Part shown: positions 43,568-52,357 of the stretch, in pieces
Numbering within the stretch: position 1 is the first letter of the stretch
Layout of the letters: each line of letters opens with the position of its first letter
Source of the DNA: Oscillospiraceae bacterium
GTDB lineage: Bacteria > Bacillota > Clostridia > Oscillospirales > Acutalibacteraceae
NCBI GenBank assembly: GCA_902796905.1
Contig: CADBQU010000021.1
Span: 52,491-116,490 of the forward strand
Direction: 5' to 3'
Length of the DNA stretch: 64,000 nucleotides
Made by a program: the position numbers and the translations under genes
The notes under the pieces: generated by a model
Databases searched by the model: none
Told to the model about the DNA's origin: nothing
The model's input: only the letters and a program-made list of their open reading frames with translations

Positions 43568-44764
43568 ATGGAAGTAATTAAAAATTTATTCAGTACCATT
43601 TGGGGAATTTTATGTAATTCCGGTTTTGCAACTTTTATTATTAAACAGGACGGATGGAAAAACATAATAATGTTGGCGGTTGCTTGTTTTTTAATTTATC
43701 TTGCAATTGTTAAAAAGTTTGAACCGCTTTTGCTTTTACCTATTGCGTTTGGTATGCTTTTAACCAATTTGCCTTTGGCCGGAATATATCATCCCGAATT
43801 ATGGGATATGCAAAAAGGTATAAGTTACGGCGAAGTTTTGCACAAGGGCGGAGTTTTGGATATTTTGTACATAGGCGTTAAAATAGGCTTATTTCCACCG
43901 CTTATATTTTTGGGCATAGGCTGTATGACCGATTTCGGTCCGCTTATTTCCAATCCTAAAAGCTTTTTGCTTGGCGCTGCGGCACAGTTGGGTATTTTTA
44001 TAGCTTTTGTAGGTGCTTTGGCATTGGGTATGGCTCCCCAGGAAGCAGGGTCTATAGGTATTATAGGCGGTGCGGACGGTCCTACCGCTATATTTGTAAC
44101 TTCTAAATTAGCTCCGCATTTATTGGGGCCTATCGCAGTTGCGGCTTATTCTTATATGGCGTTAATTCCGTTTATTCAAAAGCCTATTATGAAGGCTTTA
44201 ACCACCAAAAAAGAACGTATGGTAAGAATGGAGCAGTTAAGAACGGTATCTAAAACAGAAAAAATAATTTTCCCTATTTTGGTAACTATTATTGTTTCGT
44301 TATTGTTACCCGATGCCGCGCCTTTGGTTGGTATGCTTATGCTTGGCAATTTAATGAGAGAAAGCGGAGTAGTTGAAAGAATAACCAAAACAGCGCAAAA
44401 CGAGCTTATGAATATAATAACTATTTTCTTGGGTCTTTCGGTAGGCGCTACAACAAACGCACAAACATTTTTAAAGCTGGACACTTTAAAAATATTGCTT
44501 ATGGGACTTGTGGCTTTTGCAATAGGTACCGCAGGCGGCGTTTTACTTGGAAAATTAATGTATTTATTAAGCCACGGAAAAGTCAATCCTTTAATAGGTT
44601 CGGCAGGTGTCAGCGCCGTACCTATGGCAGCAAGGGTTTCGCAAATAGTAGGACAGGAAGAAGACCCCGGCAACTTTTTACTTATGCACGCTATGGGACC
44701 TAATGTTTCGGGTGTTATAGGCTCGGCTGTAGCTGCCGGTATTTTAATAAATATGTTGGGATAG
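43568..44764 (+). CDS. oadB: Na+-pumping decarboxylase beta subunit (OadB/GcdB/MmdB family)
   Basis: 398 residues with about ten membrane segments. The beta subunit releases CO2 from carboxybiotin and uses the energy to export Na+. The most diagnostic block, [20 protein letters not shown] (about 160-180), contains the conserved Asp needed for Na+ transport; [14 protein letters not shown] and [16 protein letters not shown] are also typical. The carboxyltransferase alpha subunit and the biotin carrier are not nearby, so whether it serves oxaloacetate, methylmalonyl-CoA or glutaconyl-CoA cannot be decided here. The symbol is by family only. Confidence 0.93.
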   Translation: MEVIKNLFSTIWGILCNSGFATFIIKQDGWKNIIMLAVACFLIYLAIVKKFEPLLLLPIAFGMLLTNLPLAGIYHPELWDMQKGISYGEVLHKGGVLDILYIGVKIGLFPPLIFLGIGCMTDFGPLISNPKSFLLGAAAQLGIFIAFVGALALGMAPQEAGSIGIIGGADGPTAIFVTSKLAPHLLGPIAVAAYSYMALIPFIQKPIMKALTTKKERMVRMEQLRTVSKTEKIIFPILVTIIVSLLLPDAAPLVGMLMLGNLMRESGVVERITKTAQNELMNIITIFLGLSVGATTNAQTFLKLDTLKILLMGLVAFAIGTAGGVLLGKLMYLLSHGKVNPLIGSAGVSAVPMAARVSQIVGQEEDPGNFLLMHAMGPNVSGVIGSAVAAGILINMLG

Positions 44765-44987
44765 GCAAAAATTATAAAAAAAGAAATTTTAAGCGAAAAT
44801 TTTAGTGGTTTATTTTATTTTCGCTTGCCTAAACCGGAGTTTACTGTAAAAAAATAAAATATAAATTAAAGTATAAATAAAAAATGCGGCGCCGGAAAAT
44901 AAAATTCCGGTACCGCTTAATTTTAATTTATCAGCATAAAAATAAAGCCTATAAAACAATAAGTTTTACGGCTTTAATAAATTTATT
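44765..44987. other. Intergenic region after oadB with split-arm hairpin
   Basis: AAGCGAAAAT (about 44791-44800) pairs with ATTTTCGCTT, and TAGGCAA (44762-44768) with TTGCCTA (44825-44831), forming a long interrupted stem. The motif TCGCTTGCCTA here also occurs at 32624 and 43075. No gene. Confidence 0.5.
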
Positions 44988-45245
44988 TTATTTTTTCGGC
45001 ATTTCTCCGTATAAATTAAATCTAAAAAGTAAAGTTTCGTCTTCGGGGTTAGTACAACGAAGAGTGGCTTCCGCAACGCTGGCGCCTTTTAAAATGTTGG
45101 CAATACCAACCATTTGGCTTAATTTGGATTTTAAGTTTAAAGAGTCGCCGTCGGAAGTTTCCAAAAAAACATCTCCTTTGCACATATCCAAAACTTCTAT
45201 AAACTTTTTAAAATCAATATCTCTTAGTTTTAAATCTTTTTCCAT
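44988..45245 (-). CDS. Conserved hypothetical protein, 85 aa
   Basis: 85 residues, soluble. Conserved-looking blocks are LKLRDIDFKKFIEVLDMCKG, DGDSLNLKSKLSQM and NPEDETLLFRFNLYGE. I recall a small uncharacterised Clostridia family with this pattern, but no assigned function. ATG at 45245 behind AAAGGGT. It is divergent from tcdA, 98 bp away. No metal motif or membrane segment is seen. Confidence 0.7.
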   Translation of the reverse strand: MEKDLKLRDIDFKKFIEVLDMCKGDVFLETSDGDSLNLKSKLSQMVGIANILKGASVAEATLRCTNPEDETLLFRFNLYGEMPKK

Positions 45246-45343
45246 AGATTTTCGCCAACCCTTTCTTATTTATTATCATCATATTATATTATAGATTATT
45301 ATTTATTTTATGTCAACCGGAATTATTTAATTAGGAGCAAAAA

Positions 45344-46048
45344 ATGAACGAAATGTTTGAAAGAACCGAGCTTTTGTTAGGAGAAGACGGTATAAAAAAA
45401 TTAAACAATGCAAAAGTGGCTGTGTTTGGGGTAGGCGGAGTAGGCGGATATATAGTTGAGGCTTTGGCAAGAAGCGGAATAGGCGAAATTCATTTGTTTG
45501 ATAACGATACCGTTGCGCTTTCTAATAAAAACCGTCAAATTATTGCTACGGACGATACTTTGGGTATGTTAAAAACAGATGCCGCAAAACAGCGTATTTT
45601 AAGCATAAACAAAGAAATTAATGTTGTAACCCATAATATGTTTTATTTGCCCGAAAACGCAAATACGGTTAATTTAGAAGGCTTTTCTTATGTTGCCGAC
45701 GCTTTAGACACTATAGTTTCCAAAGTGGAATTGGCGGTAAGGTGCGAAAAGCTTAAAGTTCCGTTAATAAGCTCTATGGGTGCCGGAAATAAGCTTAATC
45801 CGGTAGGGTTTACCGTAGCGGATATTTATTCTACTTCGGTTTGCCCGTTGGCAAAAGTAATGCGTAAGCTTTTAAAAGAAAAAGGCGTAAAAAAATTAAA
45901 AGTGGTATATACCAAAGAACCGCCTAAAAAACCGTTAAAAATTATAAGCGCCAATAAAAGGGCGGTACCCGGAAGCGTGGCTTTTGTGCCTTCGGTTGCA
46001 GGACTTATAATGGCAGGCGAAATAGTAAAAGATATAATAAGCAAATAA
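45344..46048 (+). CDS. tcdA: tRNA threonylcarbamoyladenosine dehydratase
   Basis: 234 residues. E1/ThiF-like fold that uses ATP to cyclise t6A37 to ct6A37 in ANN-decoding tRNAs. Nucleotide-binding motif GVGGVGGYIVEALARSG lies at about 28-44, with FDNDTVALSNKNRQI following, and conserved Lys/Arg residues for adenylation downstream. A Cys in TSVCPLAKVMRKLLK occupies the usual position for the family. Slightly shorter than E. coli TcdA (268). Ribosome site TAGGAG. Monocistronic by context. Confidence 0.93.
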   Translation: MNEMFERTELLLGEDGIKKLNNAKVAVFGVGGVGGYIVEALARSGIGEIHLFDNDTVALSNKNRQIIATDDTLGMLKTDAAKQRILSINKEINVVTHNMFYLPENANTVNLEGFSYVADALDTIVSKVELAVRCEKLKVPLISSMGAGNKLNPVGFTVADIYSTSVCPLAKVMRKLLKEKGVKKLKVVYTKEPPKKPLKIISANKRAVPGSVAFVPSVAGLIMAGEIVKDIISK

Positions 46049-46162
46049 AGTATTGCCGGTATTAAAAATAAGTTAAAATTTGCTTTTTTTGGGTGTTTAT
46101 GTTTTACTTATATTAATACTGTAAAAAATATGAAAAAAGTTTAAAAAAATTCAAATTTTTAC

Positions 46163-46191
46163 TTGACTTTTGGTGCGTTTTATAATAAAAT
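46163..46191 (+). promoter_or_regulatory. Promoter for tRNA-Leu
   Basis: TTGACT (46163-46168), 17 bp spacer, TAAAAT (46186-46191); a TATAAT lies inside the spacer but is too close to the -35. The tRNA starts 22 bp further on. Confidence 0.7.
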
Positions 46192-46213
46192 AATTCTTGT
46201 GCTTAACGCATAA

Positions 46214-46300
46214 GCCGCTGTGGTGGAATAGGCAGACACAAGGGACTTAAAATCCCTCGGTGGCAACATCGTATCGGTTCAAGTCCGATCAGCGGCACCA
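46214..46300 (+). tRNA. tRNA-Leu (TAA)
   Basis: Class II tRNA: acceptor GCCGCTG with CAGCGGC, anticodon loop with TAA between GGGA and TCCC arms, long variable arm CGGTGGCAACATCG, T loop TTCAAGT, encoded CCA. Confidence 0.97.
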
Positions 46301-46338
46301 ATCCTCAAAGGCAATAGTCTTTGGGGATTATTTTTTTT
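46300..46338 (+). terminator. Terminator of tRNA-Leu
   Basis: AATCCTCAAAG with CTTTGGGGATT directly after the tRNA, then eight T. Confidence 0.9.
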
Positions 46339-46430
46339 GGGGATTATTTTTTTACGGTAATATTAATGTGGGTATATAATTAAAATTAATAACATATATT
46401 TTAACAGAAATGCTTTTAAAGGAGAAATAT

Positions 46431-46790
46431 ATGGAAAATAATTTTAATAACGGTGGTTTTACGCAAAGCGACAGTTTTACTTCAGAACAAAAGGTTAATG
46501 CTTTGGATACCGAAGAAATGCAAGGCTCGGTACAGCTTCTTTTAGCAGATAATGTAGGCGAATATGTTGTAATAGAATTTTTAATAGGCAACGACAGATT
46601 GGTAAGAAAGCAGGGAATAGTGTATTCCGTGGGTGTAAGTTATGTTTCGCTGTTTGATGATGTTAATAACAATTACATAGTTTGCGATATTTATTCTATA
46701 AGGTTTATATATTTTTATTTGCCGGGGCAAAGACCAAACCGAAATTATAACGGTTTTAACAATAACGGGGGAACCTGCCAAAACCGCTGA
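46431..46790 (+). CDS. Spore-coat-like small protein (GerQ/DUF2642-like)
   Basis: 119 residues from the ATG at 46431, chosen for AAAGGAG 7 nt upstream; a start 21 bp earlier has no site. Asn/Gly-rich tails (NNFNNGGF, then NRNYNGFNNNGG) flank a compact core: GSVQLLLADNVGEYVVIEFL, then RKQGIVYSVG and VCDIYSIRFIYFYLPGQRP. The core resembles small proteins of sporulating Firmicutes grouped near GerQ and DUF2642, some found in the spore coat. The SpoVAC/SpoVAD genes in the same window fit a sporulating host. Assignment is by pattern memory only. Confidence 0.55.
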   Translation: MENNFNNGGFTQSDSFTSEQKVNALDTEEMQGSVQLLLADNVGEYVVIEFLIGNDRLVRKQGIVYSVGVSYVSLFDDVNNNYIVCDIYSIRFIYFYLPGQRPNRNYNGFNNNGGTCQNR

Positions 46791-46847
46791 TTTAAAGCTT
46801 AAAAGCTTATTTATAATTAAATTTTTACTAAAAATAAATATAAAAAC

Positions 46848-46890
46848 AAAAGCGCAGATAATGATTTAAAAGTCATAATCTACGCTTTTT
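46848..46890. terminator. Bidirectional terminator
   Basis: AAAAGCG-c-AGAT-a-ATGA pairs with TCAT-a-ATCT-a-CGCTTTTT, between the coat-like gene and the convergent HAD gene. Confidence 0.85.
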
Positions 46891-46910
46891 ATTTTATGTT
46901 ACTTTTTAAT

Positions 46911-47711
46911 TTACTTTTTGCTTTTTTCGGCTATATTTACAATATCTCCTACGCCTTTTAAAACCATTGTGGGGCGGTATGCGTATGTTTCCAGAGTTTG
47001 TTCGGTAGAAAGTCCCGATAAAACCAAAACGGTGGAAACGCCGGTTTCAAGACCGGAAATAATATCCGTATCCATTCTGTCGCCTATAATTACCGATTCC
47101 GCAGAATGGCAATGCAGCATTCTTAAACCGGTACGCATCATTAAAGGATTGGGTTTGCCGCAAAAATATGCTTTTGCGCCCGTTGCCATTTCTATGGGAG
47201 CAATTAAAGCTCTGCAAGCGGGAGCTATGCCGTTTTCCAGCGGACCCGAAACATCGGAATTTGCGCCTATAAGTTTTGCGCCGCCCAAAACCAAGTTTGT
47301 AGCTTTTGTAAGTGTTTCCAAAGAATATGTACGGCCTTCGCCGACTACAACGTAATCGGGGTTTACATCGTTCATAGTGCAGCCGGCTTCATACAAAGCG
47401 TTTAAAAGACCGGCTTCTCCTATGGCATAAACGGAACATCCAGGAGCCTGTTCTTTTAAAAATTCGGCAGTGGCAAGAGCGCTGGTATAAAAATGCTCTT
47501 CGGATACTTCCAGCCCCATTCTTAAAAGCTTTTGTTGTAATTCTTTAGTGGTATAATTGCTGTTATTGGTTAAAAACAAATATTCCTTTTTTTCTTTATT
47601 AAGCCAGTTTATAAATTCGGCTACACCCGGTAAAATTTTATTACCGTGATATATAACGCCGTCCATATCGCTTATAAAACCTTTTTTTTCGTTAAAATCT
47701 ATATATCCCAT
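46911..47711 (-). CDS. NagD-like HAD-IIA family phosphatase
   Basis: 266 residues. HAD-superfamily hydrolase with a C2b cap, of the NagD/p-nitrophenyl phosphatase subfamily that dephosphorylates nucleotides, sugar phosphates or phosphoglycolate. Motif I ISDMDGVIYHG (nucleophile Asp at about 15), motif II FLTNNSNYT (Thr/Asn), Lys in the CGKPNPLMM block (motif III) and motif IV VIIGDRMDTDI are intact. No signal peptide. Monocistronic by context, with a cloverleaf repeat about 165 bp upstream. Substrate not predictable. Confidence 0.93.
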   Translation of the reverse strand: MGYIDFNEKKGFISDMDGVIYHGNKILPGVAEFINWLNKEKKEYLFLTNNSNYTTKELQQKLLRMGLEVSEEHFYTSALATAEFLKEQAPGCSVYAIGEAGLLNALYEAGCTMNDVNPDYVVVGEGRTYSLETLTKATNLVLGGAKLIGANSDVSGPLENGIAPACRALIAPIEMATGAKAYFCGKPNPLMMRTGLRMLHCHSAESVIIGDRMDTDIISGLETGVSTVLVLSGLSTEQTLETYAYRPTMVLKGVGDIVNIAEKSKK

Positions 47712-47877
47712 AAATCCTCCATATATTATTAAACCGTATTTTAATACAGGTTTATTTTTTAATATTGTTTTATATTTATTTAACTATGTACTTTATTGTA
47801 AATATTATAAACTTAATACATTGTAATGTCAATTAAAGTAATTGTAAAATAAGTATAAATTTTTACGGCGGTGCTTA
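47712..47877. other. AT-rich spacer upstream of the HAD gene
   Basis: Together with cloverleaf element 4 and the tRNA-Arg terminator this fills the 311 bp between the HAD gene and tRNA-Arg. Nothing else was recognised. Confidence 0.4.
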
Positions 47878-47962
47878 GGCGGTTTTGTGGCAAACCTTTG
47901 GTTTGCCACAAAACAAAAATAAATTTTTGTTTTTAAAAAGCTTTGCTTTTTGCAAAACCGCC
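47878..47962. repeat. Triple-hairpin cloverleaf element 4 (between HAD gene and tRNA-Arg)
   Basis: Outer stem GGCGGTTTTG (47878-47887) / CAAAACCGCC (47953-47962). Inside are TGGCAAACC-ttt-GGTTTGCCA (47888-47908), AAAACAAAAAT/ATTTTTGTTTT (47910-47933) and AAAAAGC-ttt-GCTTTTT (47935-47951). Shares GGCGGTTTT arm sequence with element 2, otherwise different. Confidence 0.85.
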
Positions 47963-47986
47963 GTACATAAACACAAATAAAAAAGT

Positions 47987-48023
47987 AAAAATCGGCAGGT
48001 ATATTATAATACTGCCGATTTTT
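47987..48023 (-). terminator. Terminator of tRNA-Arg
   Basis: Plus-strand AAAAATCGGCAG and CTGCCGATTTTTT arms around an AT-rich loop; homologous to the tRNA-Gln terminator at 28239-28278. Confidence 0.85.
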
Positions 48024-48100
48024 TGGCCCGCCTGAAGGGATTTGAACCCCCAATCTTCAGAATCGGAATCTGCTGCGTTATCCGGTTGCGCCACAGGCGG
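48024..48100 (-). tRNA. tRNA-Arg (CCG)
   Basis: Acceptor CCGCCTG with CAGGCGG, discriminator G, encoded CCA; anticodon loop TTCCGAT gives CCG; T loop TTCAAAT. A C1-G72 start is less common. Position 27-43 is a G-A mismatch. Confidence 0.93.
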
Positions 48101-48201
48101 AAGATTGAAATAAAAAGGGGATTAACAAAATAATCCCTTTTTTATTTTAATATCTATTATATATCTATCTATTATATTTATATTTTAAATATTTTTAATT
48201 T

Positions 48202-48837
48202 TTATTTGTTTTCCGAAAGCTTGCTTTTTAAAACTTCTTCTATTAAAAGTACGCTTTCTTCCGGGTCAATTTCGCCGCAATTAATGCATAAAGTGTAGTT
48301 TTTTGTATCGTACCAGTTTGTATTTGTATAAACTTTGTGGTATTCACTTCTGGATTTGTTTGTTTTTTCGGTAAGCTTTTCGGCTTCCTGCAAAGAAATA
48401 CCGTATCTTCCGGCTATATTATTATATAATACGCTGTTTGTGGCATAACAAAAAACATTAATTACATTTTTATAATCTTTTAAAATATAATCTGCGCATC
48501 TGCCTACAATTACGCAACTTTCTTTATCTGCAAGCGTTTTTATAACTTCTGCCTGTAAACTGAAAAGATTTTCGCTTGATAAATATGCGTCGTCCTGAGG
48601 CGGCAAAACATTGCCTTTATAAGTTTTGTTCTTTTTAAATAAATTAAATTTACCGCTTATTTTTTCGTCGGCCAAATTAAAAAACTTTTCATTTATTCCG
48701 CTTTGTTCCGAAGCCAAACGAATAAGCTCTTTGTCGTAATATTTAATACCCAACTTATCCGCAAGCATTTGACCTATTAATCTGCCGTTGCTTCCGAATT
48801 CTCTAGAAAGAGTAATAATAAATTTTGACATATCCAT
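48202..48837 (-). CDS. Cytidylate kinase-like family protein
   Basis: 211 residues. The N-terminus IITLSREFGSNGRLIGQMLA is the P-loop region of the cytidylate-kinase-like (AAA_26) family, with LADKLGIKYYDKELI, then CVIVGRCADYIL and a C-terminal CINCGEIDPEESVLLI block. Unlike true CMP kinase, the P-loop is divergent (REFGSNGRLIG) and family members have no agreed substrate. ATG at 48837 behind AGGAGAATG. It lies just upstream of livF's end with its own transcription unit probable. Confidence 0.8.
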   Translation of the reverse strand: MDMSKFIITLSREFGSNGRLIGQMLADKLGIKYYDKELIRLASEQSGINEKFFNLADEKISGKFNLFKKNKTYKGNVLPPQDDAYLSSENLFSLQAEVIKTLADKESCVIVGRCADYILKDYKNVINVFCYATNSVLYNNIAGRYGISLQEAEKLTEKTNKSRSEYHKVYTNTNWYDTKNYTLCINCGEIDPEESVLLIEEVLKSKLSENK

Positions 48838-48897
48838 TCTCCTAAAATTTAAAAGGTATAATATATAATATATGCTTTTAAATAATAAAATAAAATA

Positions 48898-49605
48898 TTA
48901 TTCGCCCAAATATGCTTTTTTAACACTGTCGTTGTTAATTAAGTCTTCGCTTTTTCCGCCCAAAACTATTTTTCCGGTTTCCAAAACATAAGCGTGATTA
49001 GCAATGGATAACGCTTTTTTTGCGTTTTGTTCAACCAATAAAACCGTAGTTCCGCTTTTGTTTATGCTTTTTATAATATCAAAAATTTCGCTTACCAAAA
49101 GAGGCGAAAGACCCATTGAAGGCTCGTCTAACAGCATAATTTTCGGCTTGCTCATTAAAGCTCTGCCCATGGCAAGCATTTGCTGTTCACCGCCGGAAAG
49201 CGTTCCGGCAACTTGATTTTTGCGTTCTTTTAAGCGAGGAAAACGGGAAAATACCGTTTCTAAACTTTCATTTATTTCCGCTTGACTGTTTCTGGTGTAA
49301 GCGCCTAATTTTAAGTTTTCAAAAACCGAAAGCTGAGAAAAAATTCTTCTGCCCTCGGGCACCTGAGCTATACCCATTTCTACAATTTTATGGGCCGGTG
49401 TTTTTGTAATTTCTTTACCGGATAATTTTATAGAGCCGGATTTAGCCGAAACCAAACCGGAGATGGTATGTAATATAGTGGTTTTGCCGGCACCGTTTGC
49501 ACCTATAAGAGCTATAATTTCTCCTTCTTCAACCGAAAAAGAAACATTTTTAATGGCTTCTATAACTCCATAGTAAACCGATAGGTCTTTAATTTCTAAA
49601 AGCAT
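48898..49605 (-). CDS. livF: Branched-chain amino acid ABC transporter ATPase LivF
   Basis: 235 residues. Walker A GANGAGKTTILH (about 36-47), signature LSGGEQQMLAMGRAL, Walker B IMLLDEPSMGLSPLL and a switch-His position replaced by Gln (LLVEQNAKK), which is typical of LivF. With LivG it powers the LivHM channel importing Leu, Ile and Val. Last gene of the livHMGF operon, 11 bp after livG. Confidence 0.96.
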   Translation of the reverse strand: MLLEIKDLSVYYGVIEAIKNVSFSVEEGEIIALIGANGAGKTTILHTISGLVSAKSGSIKLSGKEITKTPAHKIVEMGIAQVPEGRRIFSQLSVFENLKLGAYTRNSQAEINESLETVFSRFPRLKERKNQVAGTLSGGEQQMLAMGRALMSKPKIMLLDEPSMGLSPLLVSEIFDIIKSINKSGTTVLLVEQNAKKALSIANHAYVLETGKIVLGGKSEDLINNDSVKKAYLGE

Positions 49606-49616
49606 GTTTTTACCTC

Positions 49617-50375
49617 CTATTCGCCTAAATATGCAGTTATAACTTCGGGATTGTTTAAAACTTCGGTGGTTTTTCCGCTTGCCAAAAGCGTACCGAAATT
49701 TAAAACCGTAAGTTCATCGCAAATTCCGCTTACAAGCTTCATATCATGTTCAATTAATAAAATCGTCATATTAAAATTATCTCTTATAAAACGAATGTTA
49801 TCCATTAATTCCGCGGTTTCGTTAGGGTTCATACCTGCTGCGGGCTCGTCCAAAAGCAAAAGCTTCGGATTGGTAGCAAGCGCTCTTGCTATTTCAAGCT
49901 TGCGTTGCTTGCCGTAAGGTAAGTTGCAAGCCAAAACATCTTTTTCTTTGCTTAATCCGAATACTTCTAAAAGCTCGGTTGCTTTTTTGTGCATTTGCTT
50001 TTCTACCTTAAAATGACGCGGCAAACGGAAAATGCTTTCAAAAAGGTTACAGTTAAATTCGTTGTGTAATGCAACCATAACATTTTGTTCTACCGTCATA
50101 TTACCGAAAAGCCTTATATTTTGAAAGGTTCTGGCTATGCCTTTTTTGTTAATTTCAATAGGGGAAAGACCGGTAAGATTTTCACCATTTAAATAAAATG
50201 TTCCGAAGGTAGGCTTATAAACGCCTGTTAAAATATTAAAAACAGTGGTTTTACCGGCACCGTTAGGACCTATTAAACCGTAAAGCATACCTTGTTCTAT
50301 TTTTAAATTCAGTTCGCTTACTGCGTGCAAACCGCCGAAGTCAATGCCTAAATTTTTAGTTTCCAAAACAGTCAT
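49617..50375 (-). CDS. livG: Branched-chain amino acid ABC transporter ATPase LivG
   Basis: 252 residues. Walker A GPNGAGKTTVFN (about 36-47), Q-loop RTFQNIRLF, the signature region PYGKQRKLEIARALA (the degenerate LivG form), Walker B LLLLDEPAAGMNPNET and LLIEHDMKLV. Its ATG overlaps the livM stop as TAATG, so the two are translationally coupled. Works with LivF under LivHM. Confidence 0.96.
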   Translation of the reverse strand: MTVLETKNLGIDFGGLHAVSELNLKIEQGMLYGLIGPNGAGKTTVFNILTGVYKPTFGTFYLNGENLTGLSPIEINKKGIARTFQNIRLFGNMTVEQNVMVALHNEFNCNLFESIFRLPRHFKVEKQMHKKATELLEVFGLSKEKDVLACNLPYGKQRKLEIARALATNPKLLLLDEPAAGMNPNETAELMDNIRFIRDNFNMTILLIEHDMKLVSGICDELTVLNFGTLLASGKTTEVLNNPEVITAYLGE

Positions 50376-51442
50376 TACGCTACCTCCTCAGCAGTTTTTT
50401 TATTTTTGTTTTTAAAATTAAATTTGTTGGAAATATTTCCGAAAAGTTTTTTTCTGAAGTTTATAAATGCCGGTGCCGAGGTAAATAACATCATAATAAT
50501 TAATACCAAAGAATAAACCAGCATACGTTGGTCGGCAATAAAATTAAAGAATTTGTTGCTTCCCATATTTCTTAACCAATCCGGAATACCGGTTAAAACA
50601 ATAGCTGCAATAACCGAACCTTTTATGCTGCCTATACCGCCTAAAACAACCATAATTAACACTTCTATAGAAAGGTTATATGTAAAGTAAGAAGGAGCAA
50701 TGTTATTGTTATAATAACCGAATAATACGCCTGCAACACCTGCAAAAAATGCAGATATGGCAAATATTTTTATTTTATAAGCTTTAACATTTATACCTAT
50801 GCTTTGCGCGGCTATTGTATTATCCCTTATAGCTGTTACGGCGCGTCCGTGTGTGGAATTTGTTATGTTTTTAAAAACTGCCAAAGTAATAACAACCAAA
50901 ATAAAGCTGCAGGTAAATTCTACCGTACGCGAGCTGAAACCGGGAATATCCATAAGGCCTATTGTTCCGCCCAACCCCGGAATAATTTTTGAAAAAGAAC
51001 GTATAACTTCGCCGAAAGCCAATGTTACTATGGCCAAATAGTCGCCGCTTAATCTTAAAATGGAGGAGCTTATTAAAAATCCGCCTAAAGCCGCCGCCAA
51101 ACCGCCTATAATGCAAGAAATAAAGAAAGCCGGTACAGAGGGAATACCCATAGATACCAAAAGCTTTGCGATTAAACATCCGGAATATGCGCCTATAGCA
51201 AAAAATCCCGCATGACCCAAAGAAAGCTCGCCTAAAAATCCTACAACCATATTAAGAGATACCGCCAAAATTATGTAGTAACTCATTTTTATTGCCAAAG
51301 ACTGATTTGTTCTTGAAAGATTTAAAAATTCAAGAGGAAGAGATTTATTAAAACTTAAAAATAACAAAACATAAAGAAGGACGGCAAAAATAACATTTAT
51401 TAAAGTCTTTTTTGTTTTAAAGAAATTTGCAAAAGATTTCAT
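50375..51442 (-). CDS. livM: Branched-chain amino acid ABC transporter permease LivM
   Basis: 355 residues with about ten membrane segments. Family blocks: GFLGELSLGHAGFFAIGAYSG, SGDYLAIVTLAFGEVIR, GRAVTAIRDNTIAAQSIGIN (the cytoplasmic coupling loop) and VMVVLGGIGSIKGSVIGA-like VVLGGIGSIKGS. Forms the membrane channel with LivH. Basic C-terminal tail rich in Lys and Asn. Overlaps livG by one base; 15 bp after livH. Confidence 0.95.
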   Translation of the reverse strand: MKSFANFFKTKKTLINVIFAVLLYVLLFLSFNKSLPLEFLNLSRTNQSLAIKMSYYIILAVSLNMVVGFLGELSLGHAGFFAIGAYSGCLIAKLLVSMGIPSVPAFFISCIIGGLAAALGGFLISSSILRLSGDYLAIVTLAFGEVIRSFSKIIPGLGGTIGLMDIPGFSSRTVEFTCSFILVVITLAVFKNITNSTHGRAVTAIRDNTIAAQSIGINVKAYKIKIFAISAFFAGVAGVLFGYYNNNIAPSYFTYNLSIEVLIMVVLGGIGSIKGSVIAAIVLTGIPDWLRNMGSNKFFNFIADQRMLVYSLVLIIMMLFTSAPAFINFRKKLFGNISNKFNFKNKNKKTAEEVA

Positions 51443-51457
51443 TTTTTTATCCTCCTT

Positions 51458-52357
51458 TTAAACTTTTTCGGTAGTTTGCTTGCCAAGTAAACCGGTAGGT
51501 TTTAAAACAAGCATAATAATTAATATAACAAACGCAAAACCATCGGAAGCCGCATTAACGGAACCGGGTAAAAACGCTGTGGAAAAAGCTTCTATAATGC
51601 CTATTATAACTCCGCCTATAACGGCGCCGGGAATACTGCCTATACCGCCGAATACCGCCGCGGCAAACGCTTTAATACCAAAAAGCGAGCCCATTGTAGA
51701 TTCTACAAATTGATATTTTGCGGCAAACAAAATGCTTGCTATTGCGGCTAAAGCCGAGCCTATAATAAAAGTTATGGAAATTGTTTTGTTAACATTTACA
51801 CCCATTAACTGCGCTGCGCCTTTATCCTCCGATACCGCAAGCATTGCGCGTCCGGTTTTGGTTTTTTTAATAAACAGCATCATACCTACCATAATTACGG
51901 CTGTGGTTATCCAAATTAAAAAGTCTACGCCGCTTATGGTAACGTTTCCTATTTTTAAACTTCCTAAATTTAAAAAAGAGGAGAAAAACTGTTTATCCAT
52001 TCCGTATTTGGTGTTTGCAAATAACAAAGCTAAATTTTGCAACAGATAACTAACACCTATCGCGGTAATTAAAACCGCCAAAGGAGAGGAGCCCCTAAGA
52101 GGTTTGTATGCTAATTTTTCAACAATAAAGCCTAAAACGGAACATACTAAAATTGCAATAATAAATGTTAGCCATAACGGCAGGTGAAGCGTTGTAATGC
52201 ATACAAAAAGAGTATATGCGCCAACCATTATAACGTCTCCGTGAGCAAAGTTAAGCATTTTAGCAATGCCGTATACCATAGTGTAGCCAAGTGCCACCAA
52301 CGCGTATACGCTACCCAAATTAAGTCCGTCAATAAGCGTAGGTATTAATTTTTCCAT
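51458..52357 (-). CDS. livH: Branched-chain amino acid ABC transporter permease LivH
   Basis: 299 residues from the ATG at 52357, preferred over the ATG at 52372 because GGAG lies 8 nt before it and the upstream one has no site. About eight membrane segments, with LNLGSVYALVALGYTMVYGIAKMLNFAHGD in conserved pieces, RAMLAVSEDKGAAQLMGVN (coupling loop) and FGGIGSIPGAVIGG. First gene of livHMGF. The periplasmic binding protein gene (livJ/livK) that normally precedes it is missing from the window. Confidence 0.95.
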   Translation of the reverse strand: MEKLIPTLIDGLNLGSVYALVALGYTMVYGIAKMLNFAHGDVIMVGAYTLFVCITTLHLPLWLTFIIAILVCSVLGFIVEKLAYKPLRGSSPLAVLITAIGVSYLLQNLALLFANTKYGMDKQFFSSFLNLGSLKIGNVTISGVDFLIWITTAVIMVGMMLFIKKTKTGRAMLAVSEDKGAAQLMGVNVNKTISITFIIGSALAAIASILFAAKYQFVESTMGSLFGIKAFAAAVFGGIGSIPGAVIGGVIIGIIEAFSTAFLPGSVNAASDGFAFVILIIMLVLKPTGLLGKQTTEKV

